The position numbers and the translations under genes were made by a program. Below the pieces are notes generated by a model that saw nothing but the letters and a program-made list of their open reading frames with translations, ran no database searches and was not told where the DNA came from. This document shows positions 42,484 to 50,433 of a stretch of DNA of 64,000 bases, piece after piece (within the stretch, counting starts at the first letter, position 1; each line of letters opens with the position of its first letter). The stretch is from CAZPMO01 sp964587515 (GTDB lineage Bacteria > Pseudomonadota > Alphaproteobacteria > MPNO01), in contig CAZPMO010000001.1 of assembly GCA_964587515.1 (NCBI GenBank), positions 1-64,000 on the forward strand, written 5' to 3'.

Positions 42484-43254
42484 ATGTGGTCCGACGTCAT
42501 AGATCTACGGGATTTTTACCGCACCGTGCTCGGCCAGATGGCGCGCCGCGTGATACGCCGCCACATCCGCGATATCTGGAGGGACACGCGCGGCATGAAC
42601 GTGCTGGGGCTGGGCTACGCCTCGCCCTATTTGCTGCCGTTTCGCGAAAGCGCGGAACGCGTGATCTCGGCGATGCCGGCGCGCCAGGGCGTGCTGCACT
42701 GGCCGGTGGACGCGCCCAATCTGGTGACGCTGACCGACGAGGCGGAACTGCCGTTCCCCGATGTCTCGTTCGACCGGGTCCTTTTGGTTCACGCTCTCGA
42801 ATGCTCCGAACAGCTTCGGCCCATGCTGCGCGAGACCTGGCGGGTGATGGCGGACGGCGCGCGCCTGATGATCGTTGTGCCCAACCGGCGCGGCATCTGG
42901 GCGCGGCTCGACCGCACGCCGTTCGGCCACGGCTATCCCTATACCCCGTCGCAGATCACGCGCCTGCTGCGCGAGAACCTGTTCACCCCGATGGGCACGT
43001 CGCACGGGCTGTTCATGCCGCCGACGCGCCACCGCATGGTGATTTCGGCGGCGCCCGCGTGGGAGCAGGTCGGCCAGCGCTGGTTTCCGCATTTCGGCGG
43101 CGTGCTGTTGATCGAGGCGACCAAGCAGATCTATGCCGCGACGCCGCAGGGCGCGCCCGCGAAACGCCGCGGCGCACGGGTTTATGTCCCGGCGCCGGGG
43201 GCGACCGAACGGGGTTCCGACACCTTCCGCACCATATCAAAACCGCGCGACTAG
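42484..43254 (+). CDS. Class I SAM-dependent methyltransferase
   Basis: A 256-residue protein with a methyltransferase_11-type core: NVLGLGYASPYLL (modified glycine-rich motif I), ELPFPDVSFDRVLLVHALECSEQLRPMLRETWRVMADGARLMIVVPNRRGIWARLDRTPFGHG. It is divergent from gloB with 111 bases between them. The 3' end overlaps the convergent glutathione transferase by 4 bases. The acceptor substrate is not evident. Confidence 0.88.
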   Translation: MWSDVIDLRDFYRTVLGQMARRVIRRHIRDIWRDTRGMNVLGLGYASPYLLPFRESAERVISAMPARQGVLHWPVDAPNLVTLTDEAELPFPDVSFDRVLLVHALECSEQLRPMLRETWRVMADGARLMIVVPNRRGIWARLDRTPFGHGYPYTPSQITRLLRENLFTPMGTSHGLFMPPTRHRMVISAAPAWEQVGQRWFPHFGGVLLIEATKQIYAATPQGAPAKRRGARVYVPAPGATERGSDTFRTISKPRD

Positions 43255-44021
43255 GCGGCGCTCTGATCGGGCGCCGGCGGGCGGGCCGGCCCTTCCTCGG
43301 ACGGCGTATAGGTCTTCTGCACCGCCGGCCGCGCCATGCTGAGTTCCAGCCAATCCGCGGTGCGCGGATGGTTCCCCTTCTCGATCAGCTCCGGGCGGTA
43401 TTGGGCGAACTGATAGATGAAAGGCAGCAGGTTGATATCGGCCAGCGTGTACATCTCGCCCATCATCCACGGCCCGCCCTCGGCCAGCGCCTTTTCGACC
43501 CGGCCGTATACGAAATCCATCTTCGCGTAGGCGTCCTCGAACTCCTTCTCGCTGAACCCGCCCCCGGCAAGCGCCTGGAACTTGTCGCGATGGTCCTTCA
43601 GTGGAATTTGCGCGATCGCCTTGTCAAGCTCGCCGGCATCCTTGAGCGCTTCGATGCGCGCCGACTTGGTCCGCGTCCAGGTGGGAATGCGGACCGCCGA
43701 CAGCCCGAAATCATCGGCCATCTTGCCCCAGCCGCGCATGGCGGCGCGCGCCGCCGGGTCGGACGGCGTCAGGGACGGTTCGGGGAACACCTCGTCGAGA
43801 TATTCATTGATAAAGGTGGATTCGAGAACCACCGTCCCATCATGGATCAGCGACGGCACCACCCCGTTGGGGTTGATCGCGTGATATTCCGGCGTGTGAT
43901 TCTCGAACGCGCCCAGGTTCACATAGTGGCTGACATAATCGAGCCCCTTTTCGGCGAGGCAGTGCCGCGCCTTCTTCGAACACGTCGTCAGGCCGGCGTG
44001 GTAAAGCTCCAGCATCGTCAT
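43251..44021 (-). CDS. Glutathione S-transferase family protein
   Basis: This 256-residue GST starts LELYHAGLTTCSKKARHCLAEKGL, with a CxxK-like active site resembling omega/beta-etherase-type GSTs. GVVPSLIHDGTVVLESTFINEYLDE forms the glutathione site, and a long helical C-terminal domain follows. A GGGAGA ribosome site precedes the start; ATG at 44015 is an alternative. It lies 10 bases after the Bug-type receptor gene, on the same strand. Confidence 0.9.
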   Translation of the reverse strand: MTMLELYHAGLTTCSKKARHCLAEKGLDYVSHYVNLGAFENHTPEYHAINPNGVVPSLIHDGTVVLESTFINEYLDEVFPEPSLTPSDPAARAAMRGWGKMADDFGLSAVRIPTWTRTKSARIEALKDAGELDKAIAQIPLKDHRDKFQALAGGGFSEKEFEDAYAKMDFVYGRVEKALAEGGPWMMGEMYTLADINLLPFIYQFAQYRPELIEKGNHPRTADWLELSMARPAVQKTYTPSEEGPARPPAPDQSAA

Positions 44022-44031
44022 TGTCTCCCGC

Positions 44032-45066
44032 TTATTTGTAACCCAGCGCGGCGCGCACCTTGCGGATCAACGGCTTCGGCGTCGCCAGCATGTTCGCGAC
44101 GACTTTTTGCACGTCTTCCCCGCTTGACCATTCAGTGTAGAGGCGGCGTTTTTTGGCGTCGGCCTGGAAAGCCGGGTCGTTCATGGTCGCGACGAAAGCC
44201 TTGCGCAACGCCGCGACGCGGTCCGCCGGCGTGCCGGGCGGCGCCACGAAAGGCCGGCCGATGCTGGCGCGCGACGAGATAAGGGTCAGGATCTGTCGCT
44301 GCTCGTCATTATTCGCAAAATCGGTCAGCAGCGGCACATTCTTGAAGTCCGGCATGCGTTTGAGGCCAACCTGGGCGAGAATGCGAATCTTGCCGGATTT
44401 CAGCCAGTGGGATTTGCGCACCACCCAGCTCAGCAACGGGCCCGCGCGTCCCACCGTCTCACCGCGTTCGAGAGAAAGATCGAGCGCTCCGCCGCCCTTG
44501 TACCCCATTACCATCTTGAACTTGGTGCCGAACAGATTGTTCACGATGGCGGGATCGTAATAGGACTCCGAGCCCTTGCCGGTGCCGGCGAAGATGATTT
44601 CGGTTTTCTTCGCGTCCATCAGCGAATTCGCCTTCACCGTATGCCAGACCGCGAACGAGCCGTTCTGATTGGAGGCGTTGCCGATATAATTGAATTTGCC
44701 GGCGTCGTATTTGACCCCCTTGGGACGCAATAGCTGGGCCAGCGCCAGCGGGTTCAGCGGCTCGCACAGCATGGATCCGTCCTTGGGCGCGATTTTGTAG
44801 CAATAGTTCGTGCCCTTGATGCCGCCGCCGCCCGGCATGTACTGATAGATGATCTTCGGCTTGCCCGGAATATGGGCGCCCAGCCGGTCGCCGACGGTGC
44901 GGGCATAGAGCGCGTTGAGCCCGCCCGAGCCCGATGGCACCAGGACGGTCACGGTCCTGCCGCGATAAAAATCAGCCACCGCGTCGGCAACCGCCGGCGT
45001 CGCCGCCACGGTCAGCCCAACCAGTGAAACCGCGCTTAACGCGCCTAACCAACGGGCATTTGCCAT
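44032..45066 (-). CDS. Bug/TctC-type substrate-binding protein (second paralogue)
   Basis: The 344-residue receptor has a signal peptide (LGALSAVSLVGLTVAATPAVA) and family segments DAVADFYRGRTVTVLVPSGSGGLNALYARTVGDRLGAHIPGKPKIIYQYMPGGGGIKGTNY and FVAPPGTPADRVAALRKAF. It resembles the receptor at 10684-11706 in layout but differs in detail, so another solute is likely. GGGGAGG precedes the ATG at 45066; a longer start at 45105 would spoil the signal peptide. A glutathione transferase follows in the same direction. No TctA/TctB permease genes are nearby. Confidence 0.9.
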   Translation of the reverse strand: MANARWLGALSAVSLVGLTVAATPAVADAVADFYRGRTVTVLVPSGSGGLNALYARTVGDRLGAHIPGKPKIIYQYMPGGGGIKGTNYCYKIAPKDGSMLCEPLNPLALAQLLRPKGVKYDAGKFNYIGNASNQNGSFAVWHTVKANSLMDAKKTEIIFAGTGKGSESYYDPAIVNNLFGTKFKMVMGYKGGGALDLSLERGETVGRAGPLLSWVVRKSHWLKSGKIRILAQVGLKRMPDFKNVPLLTDFANNDEQRQILTLISSRASIGRPFVAPPGTPADRVAALRKAFVATMNDPAFQADAKKRRLYTEWSSGEDVQKVVANMLATPKPLIRKVRAALGYK

Positions 45067-45275
45067 AACAACCTCCCCATTTTCATTTCTATATCGAAAC
45101 GACACATCATTTGCAGGGTTTTGCAGACGTCATGCCCTCCCGTAATCCTTAATTTACCTTCCAAATCGCGGAAATGCTACGTCGGCGGGGCGACCCCATT
45201 AACCCCATTGCAACAGTCTATGGCGGACAATGCGGCCAAATCGGGAAAGGAGCCGAAACAGGGTTGGAGCAAGCC

Positions 45276-45539
45276 ATGGCATTGACAAACGACGACAAAA
45301 CCACAATGCGAACGCGCTATGAAACCTGGGGCGTGGACAAGGTCCGCGAGGATCTCAGGCAACCGGCGCGACACGTTTTCGTGAGTCAGGAAAGAAATGA
45401 CTTCGCGCGCGACTGGGTGGATGACGAGGTCGAAAAGCAGGGTCGGCGGGAAGTCCGCAAGGACCGCCTGGTCAAGGTGCTGATGGTCGCCGCCGCCATA
45501 GAATTCGGCGTCGCCATAGGGCTTGTGGTCCCGATTTAG
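45276..45539 (+). CDS. Small single-pass membrane protein, hypothetical
   Basis: An 87-residue protein: a hydrophilic, charged N-terminal 65 residues (YETWGVDKVREDLRQPARHVF) and one C-terminal hydrophobic segment (VLMVAAAIEFGVAIGLVVPI). The arrangement suggests a tail-anchored protein with its soluble part in the cytoplasm. GGAG lies 6 bases before the ATG at 45276. The 3' end overlaps metW by 4 bases, convergently. I do not recognise a function. Confidence 0.65.
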   Translation: MALTNDDKTTMRTRYETWGVDKVREDLRQPARHVFVSQERNDFARDWVDDEVEKQGRREVRKDRLVKVLMVAAAIEFGVAIGLVVPI

Positions 45540-46177
45540 GAATTATTTCTCGCCAGCAGAAATATGCCCTGATCGCCGCGCAGATTGGCGGCCGGACCGA
45601 TGGTGTTGATCTCCCACGAGGAGCCGGTGCGCCCTAGCGAGATCGCTCGCTCGACGTCGATACCCAACTCGTCGCACAGCTCGGCGAAGTCGAGGATCGT
45701 GCACAGGTGAATGTTGGGCGTGTCGTACCAACTCATCGCGCCGTCAACCATCGACGGCATGCGGCCGTTCCACATCAGGCTCCAGCGAATGCGCCAATGG
45801 CCGAAATTGGTGAACGAGACGATCGAACGGCGCGCGATGCGGACAAGCTGAAGCAGCAACTCGCGCGGCGCCCGCGTCGCCTGGAGGGTGTCGCTTAGAA
45901 CCACGTAGTCGAAAGCCTGGTCGGGATAGTCGGCGAGATCGGTATCCGCATCGCCCTGGACCACGGACAGCCCATGGGTGACGCAGGCGTTCACGCCGTC
46001 CTGGCTGAGCTCCATGCCACGCCCGTCGACCCCTTTTTGATGGACGAGATAGTCGAGCAAAACCCCGTCGCCGCAGCCGATGTCGAGGACGCGCGTTCCG
46101 GGTTCGATCATGTCGGCGATGATCTGAAGGTCCCGCCGAAGGGGCTCGGCCGCGCTTGCCGTCGGCGCGTCGTTCAT
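45536..46177 (-). CDS. metW: Methionine biosynthesis protein MetW
   Basis: The 213-residue protein is a methyltransferase-fold MetW: RVLDIGCGDGVLLDYLVHQKGVDGRGMELSQDGVNACVTHGLSVVQGD, YVVLSDTLQATRAPRELL, FTNFGHWRIRW and SWYDTPNIHLCTILDFAELC are hallmark stretches. MetW partners the MetX acyltransferase in methionine synthesis in proteobacteria. It starts in an ATGA overlap with metX. Confidence 0.95.
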   Translation of the reverse strand: MNDAPTASAAEPLRRDLQIIADMIEPGTRVLDIGCGDGVLLDYLVHQKGVDGRGMELSQDGVNACVTHGLSVVQGDADTDLADYPDQAFDYVVLSDTLQATRAPRELLLQLVRIARRSIVSFTNFGHWRIRWSLMWNGRMPSMVDGAMSWYDTPNIHLCTILDFAELCDELGIDVERAISLGRTGSSWEINTIGPAANLRGDQGIFLLARNNS

Positions 46178-47349
46178 TGGCCGTTGAGACCGCGATGCTC
46201 GGCCGCGCCGTTCAGAAACCCTCTAAGGGTCGCGAAAAATTCGGGCTCGTCGAGCAGGAATGCATCGTGGCCCTTGTCGGTTTCAACCTCGACAAAGCTG
46301 ACATTAGCGGCAACCGCATTGAGCGCGTGCACCACTTCGCGGCTTTCGGCGGTGGGAAACAGCCAGTCGCTGGTGAACGAAATCACGCAGAACCGCACCG
46401 GGGTGCCTTCAAACGCGCGGGCCAGCACGCCTTCATGCTCGGCCGCGATGTCGAAATAATCCATCGCGCGGGTGATATAGAGGTAGGAGTTCGCATCAAA
46501 ACGCTCGACGAAGCTGATTCCCTGGTGACGCAGATAGCTTTCAACCTGGAAATCGGCGTCGAAACCGAAGCTCAGCGCGTCGCGCGCCTGGAGTCGGCGT
46601 CCGAATTTGCGGTGCAGCGCGGGCTCGGACAAATAGGTGATATGCGCCGCCATGCGCGCCACGGCGAGGCCCCGGGTGGGGTTCTTGCCCTCCGACAGAT
46701 AGCGCCCCTGGCTCCAATCCGGATCGGCCACGATGGCTTGTCGCCCGACCTCGTGAAACGCGATGTTTTGCGCCGAGTGACGCGCCGCCGCCGCGATCGG
46801 AACCGCGGAAAACACCCGTTCGGGATGATTTGCCGCCCATTCAAGCACCTGCATGCCGCCCATGGAGCCGCCGAGCACGCAGAACAGCTGATCGATGCCG
46901 AGATGGTCGAGCAGCAGCGTCTGCGCGCGCACCATGTCGGGAATGGTGATCATTGGAAAATCGAGCCCGTAGGCCTGGCCGGTTTCCGGGTTTTCATCCA
47001 TCGGACCGGTGGTGCCCATGCAACCGCCGAGCACGTTGACGCAGATGACGAAATATCGATCCGTATCGAGCACCTTGCCCGCGCCGACCATGGTATCCCA
47101 CCAACCCGGCCGGTCGGTGATGGGGTGGGTTTCGGCTACAAACTGATCACCGGTCAGCGCGTGACAGACAAGAACCGCATTGCTGCGCTCGGCGTTGAGC
47201 GTCCCATAAGTCTGATAGGCGACGGTGAACGGGCCGAACGCGACGCCGCAGTCCAGCGGCATCGGCTCGTTTTCCGCCAACCGCGCCCGGTGACCGGGCA
47301 GGGAAAAGCTTTTTTCCAAACGATTCCTGTTCAGGTCCGCGACGTTCAT
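46174..47349 (-). CDS. metX: Homoserine O-acetyltransferase/succinyltransferase MetX
   Basis: This 391-residue alpha/beta-fold acyltransferase has the nucleophile elbow GGSMGGMQ (Ser162) and flanking features YQTYGTLN, VCHALTGDQF, GGCMGTTGP and NPTRGLAVARM. The Asp (TSDWLFP) and His (DKGHDAFLLD) complete the triad. It acylates homoserine, the committed step of methionine synthesis. Whether acetyl- or succinyl-CoA is used cannot be judged safely. It is followed by metW and is divergent from the chorismate mutase operon, with 200 bases between them. Confidence 0.96.
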   Translation of the reverse strand: MNVADLNRNRLEKSFSLPGHRARLAENEPMPLDCGVAFGPFTVAYQTYGTLNAERSNAVLVCHALTGDQFVAETHPITDRPGWWDTMVGAGKVLDTDRYFVICVNVLGGCMGTTGPMDENPETGQAYGLDFPMITIPDMVRAQTLLLDHLGIDQLFCVLGGSMGGMQVLEWAANHPERVFSAVPIAAAARHSAQNIAFHEVGRQAIVADPDWSQGRYLSEGKNPTRGLAVARMAAHITYLSEPALHRKFGRRLQARDALSFGFDADFQVESYLRHQGISFVERFDANSYLYITRAMDYFDIAAEHEGVLARAFEGTPVRFCVISFTSDWLFPTAESREVVHALNAVAANVSFVEVETDKGHDAFLLDEPEFFATLRGFLNGAAEHRGLNGQ

Positions 47350-47446
47350 CGCCCCACTTGCGCCTCGTGTTTTTGTTGTGTGACGGCTTGAATAGCTAGG
47401 GTCGTGAGGGAGCTATGTCAATGTTTTCTTTGCATTTACAGGTTGG

Positions 47447-47466
47447 TCCGTCTAGTTATAGACGGA
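47447..47466. promoter_or_regulatory. Palindrome in the metX / chorismate mutase divergent region
   Basis: TCCGTCTA (47447-47454) and TAGACGGA (47459-47466) form a perfect 8-bp inverted repeat around GTTA. It sits between the divergent metX and chorismate mutase starts, near a TTGACA box (47416-47421, minus strand), the spacing expected of a regulator operator. The bound regulator is unknown, and a simple RNA hairpin is the alternative. Confidence 0.4.
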
Positions 47467-47549
47467 TCGGAAGGAACATCCGACGGCGGGTTTGGACCCG
47501 CGCGGAATGCCGATTTTGCCGCATTTAAAGCCGTGAATCGAGACCGCTC

Positions 47550-48425
47550 ATGACCGAGGTCGATCTGTCCAATCTGCGCCGCGATATCGACGCGATCGAC
47601 GACCAGATCCATGATCTGCTGATGAAGCGGACCGCACTGGTAGACGGCGTACGCCGATCGAAAGCGGATTCCGGCAGCATCAATTACAGGCCGGCGCGGG
47701 AGGCGCAGATATTGCGGCGGCTGATCGCCCGTCACCAGGGCCCGTTCCCGAAACCGGTCGTTGCCCGCATCTGGCGTGAAATCATCACCGCGATGCTCCG
47801 GCTTCAGGGGCCATTCTCGGTGGCGGTGTACGCGCCAGAGGAAACTTCCGCGACGCGTGATCTCGCGCGCGACCATTTCGGTTTCGTCACGCCGATCTCG
47901 GTTCACCGGTCGGCGCGATCGGTGATCAACGCCGTCGGCGAGAGGGAAGCGTCGATCGGGGTGCTGCCCGTGCCCCAGGACAACGAACCGACGCCATGGT
48001 GGCCAGCGCTGCTGGCCTATCCCGACGGCGGCCCCACCATCGTGGCCCGCCTGCCCTTCGCCTCCGCCAACACCGGGCGCGGCGAACGCCCCGAAGCGCT
48101 TGTCATCGGCGCCCAGGACCACGAGGCAAGCGGCTTCGACCGTGGTTTCCTGCTGGTCCGCGCCAGTGCGCAGGTCAGCCGCGCCAGCCTGAACGAAGCG
48201 CTCGGCGGTGTCGGGCTCGAAAGCATCTATACGATCACGCGACCCGACGACAATGATCCGTCGCAGACGCTGTTTTTGGTGGAAATCGACGGTTTCGTCG
48301 CCGCCAATGATGCGCGTCTCGCCAGCCTGATCGAATCCGAAGGTTCGCCGGTCGGGAACATCGACGTGCTGGGCGGCTATGCGACGCCTTTCAACATCGC
48401 CGATCTGGCCGAGGAGGCCGGATAA
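47550..48425 (+). CDS. Chorismate mutase with C-terminal extension
   Basis: The first 90 residues are an AroQ-type chorismate mutase helix bundle: LSNLRRDIDAIDDQIHDLLMKRTALVDGVRRSK, YRPAREAQILRRL and VVARIWREIITAML. The remaining 200 residues (GPFSVAVYAPEETSATRDLARDHFG to GGYATPFNIADL) look like a diverged periplasmic-binding/ACT-containing region, as in prephenate dehydratase-like proteins. No clear dehydratase catalytic motif is present. The enzyme rearranges chorismate to prephenate for phenylalanine and tyrosine. It leads an operon with an aminotransferase and a dehydrogenase. Confidence 0.88.
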   Translation: MTEVDLSNLRRDIDAIDDQIHDLLMKRTALVDGVRRSKADSGSINYRPAREAQILRRLIARHQGPFPKPVVARIWREIITAMLRLQGPFSVAVYAPEETSATRDLARDHFGFVTPISVHRSARSVINAVGEREASIGVLPVPQDNEPTPWWPALLAYPDGGPTIVARLPFASANTGRGERPEALVIGAQDHEASGFDRGFLLVRASAQVSRASLNEALGGVGLESIYTITRPDDNDPSQTLFLVEIDGFVAANDARLASLIESEGSPVGNIDVLGGYATPFNIADLAEEAG

Positions 48426-48426
48426 G

Positions 48427-49515
48427 GTGAGCGCGCCGACGCCGCGGCCCGGCATTCTCGATATTTCTCCTTACGTTCCCGGCAAGTCGAAACTCGACGG
48501 CGCGGGAGAGATCATCAAGCTGTCGTCGAACGAGGGCGCGCTGGGGCCGAGCCCGCGCGCGATCGATGCCTATATCGCCGCCGCCGGCGATTTGCACCGC
48601 TATCCCGACGGTGGCGCGACCGAATTGCGCGAGGCGATCGCCGCGCGGCACGGGCTGGACGCCGACGGCGTCGTCTGCGGCGCGGGGTCGGACGAACTGC
48701 TCTATTTGCTGGGGCGCGGCTACGCGGGTCCCGGCGATGAGATCGTTTATCACGAGCACGCCTTCGTGATGTATTATCTGATCGCGCTGGGCGTCGGCGC
48801 AACGCCGGTGACCGCGCCGGAAATCGAGTTGACGGCGAATGTGGATACGCTGCTGGCGGCGGTTACCGATCGCACCCGCATTGTCTACATCGCGAACCCC
48901 AATAATCCGACCGGCAGCTATATCCCGGCCGAGGAACTGCGCCGCTTGCGCGACGGGCTGCGCGACGACGTGCTGCTGGTGATCGACGCGGCCTATGCCG
49001 AATATATCACGGTCAACGATTACTCGGCGGGCGTGGAACTGGTCGAGGCCGGCGAGAATACCGTGATGACGCGGACCTTTTCCAAGGCATACGCGCTGGG
49101 CGGCGCGCGGCTGGGATGGGCCTATTGCCCGCCTCCGATCGCCGATGTGCTGAACCGGCTGCGCGCGCCGTTCAATGTCGCCACGCCGGCGCAGGCGGCC
49201 GGCATCGCCACTCTCGAGGATACCGCCTTTCTCGCGGTCTCGCGCGATCACAACGCGACCTGGCTGCCATGGCTCAGCGGGCGTATCCGCGAGACCGGCT
49301 TGACGGTCTACCCCAGCGTCGCCAATTTCGTGCTGGTGCGTTTCCCCGACGATCCGGAGCGCAACGCCGCGGCGGCGCTCGATTTCCTGAACGCGCGCGG
49401 CATCATACCGCGTGAGACCCACGCCAACGGTCTGCCGGGATGCGTGCGGATTACCATCGGGCGCGAGGACGAGATGCGCGCGGTGGCCGCTTCCATCACC
49501 GAATTCATGAGCTAA
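48427..49515 (+). CDS. hisC: Histidinol-phosphate / aromatic aminotransferase
   Basis: A 362-residue class I/II PLP aminotransferase of the HisC family, with LSSNEGALGPSPRAIDAY, LHRYPDGGATELREAIAARHG, CGAGSDELLYLL, ANPNNPTGSYIP, VIDAAYAEY and the PLP Lys220 in TRTFSKAYALGGARLGW. GTG at 48427 follows the chorismate mutase stop by one base. Placed between chorismate mutase and prephenate/arogenate dehydrogenase, it probably also transaminates prephenate or aromatic keto acids, as HisC paralogues do in this gene order. Confidence 0.93.
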   Translation: MSAPTPRPGILDISPYVPGKSKLDGAGEIIKLSSNEGALGPSPRAIDAYIAAAGDLHRYPDGGATELREAIAARHGLDADGVVCGAGSDELLYLLGRGYAGPGDEIVYHEHAFVMYYLIALGVGATPVTAPEIELTANVDTLLAAVTDRTRIVYIANPNNPTGSYIPAEELRRLRDGLRDDVLLVIDAAYAEYITVNDYSAGVELVEAGENTVMTRTFSKAYALGGARLGWAYCPPPIADVLNRLRAPFNVATPAQAAGIATLEDTAFLAVSRDHNATWLPWLSGRIRETGLTVYPSVANFVLVRFPDDPERNAAAALDFLNARGIIPRETHANGLPGCVRITIGREDEMRAVAASITEFMS

Positions 49516-49518
49516 GCG

Positions 49519-50433
49519 ATGGCCGAGAAAATTCTTTTCGAACGTGTTGCGTTGATCGGCATAGGGCTGATCGGATCTTCGTTGGCGCGCGTGATAAAGC
49601 GTGACCGCCTGGCCGGCCATATCGTCGCCAGCGCCCGCACCCAGGCGACACTGGACAAGGCGATTGAGCTCGGCATCGCGGATTCGGTGACGACCGACCC
49701 GGCCGAGGCCGCGGACGGCGCCGATCTGGTGGTGATCTGCGCTCCGGTGGGGGCCTACGCCGCGATCGCCGAGGCCATCGGACCGCGCCTTAAACCCGGC
49801 GCCATCGTATCGGACGTCGGGTCCGTAAAGCAGGCGGCGATCGAGGCCATCGCGCCGCACTTGCCGCCGGGGGTCCACCTGGTGCCCGGCCATCCTATCG
49901 CCGGGACAGAGAATTCGGGCCCCGAAGCGGGTTTCGAGACCTTGTTCGAGGGTCGCTGGATGCTGTTGACGCCACCCGCCGGAACCGACGCGGCCGCCAT
50001 CGAGCGTGTCGCCGAGCTGTGGCGAAGCACCGGCAGCATGATCGATATCCTGGACGCGGCGCATCACGACCACGTTCTGGCGATCACGTCGCACATTCCG
50101 CATCTGATCGCCTACACCATCGTCGGCACCGCGACCGATCTGGAAGACCATCTGAAGTCGGAGGTCATCAAATACTCGGCCAGCGGGTTCCGCGATTTCA
50201 CCCGCATCGCCGCGTCCGATCCGGTGATGTGGCGCGACGTGTTTCTCAACAACCGGGACGCGGTGCTGGAAATGCTGGGGCGCTTTTCCGAAGACCTCAC
50301 CGGGCTCCAGCGCGCCATCCGGGTCGGCGACGCCGACGCGCTGTACGATCTGTTTGCGCGCACCCGCGAGATTCGCCGGGGCGTGGTCGACGCCGGCCAG
50401 CACATACCGCCGACGCCCGACGATGAAGATTAG
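49519..50433 (+). CDS. tyrA: Prephenate/arogenate dehydrogenase
   Basis: The 304-residue protein has an N-terminal Rossmann motif (ALIGIGLIGSSLARVIKR), VVICAPVGAY, SDVGSVKQAAI, VPGHPIAGTENSGPEAG and HDHVLAITSHIPHLIAYTIV, the diagnostic pattern of TyrA. It carries out oxidative decarboxylation towards tyrosine. It starts 3 bases after hisC, and its stop overlaps the convergent metal ATPase gene by 4 bases. No ACT regulatory domain is present. Confidence 0.95.
   Translation: MAEKILFERVALIGIGLIGSSLARVIKRDRLAGHIVASARTQATLDKAIELGIADSVTTDPAEAADGADLVVICAPVGAYAAIAEAIGPRLKPGAIVSDVGSVKQAAIEAIAPHLPPGVHLVPGHPIAGTENSGPEAGFETLFEGRWMLLTPPAGTDAAAIERVAELWRSTGSMIDILDAAHHDHVLAITSHIPHLIAYTIVGTATDLEDHLKSEVIKYSASGFRDFTRIAASDPVMWRDVFLNNRDAVLEMLGRFSEDLTGLQRAIRVGDADALYDLFARTREIRRGVVDAGQHIPPTPDDED

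Noticed and set aside
47350..47549. SAM-II riboswitch before metX
   Set aside because: The region was examined because alphaproteobacterial metX often has one, but no matching conserved core was found.
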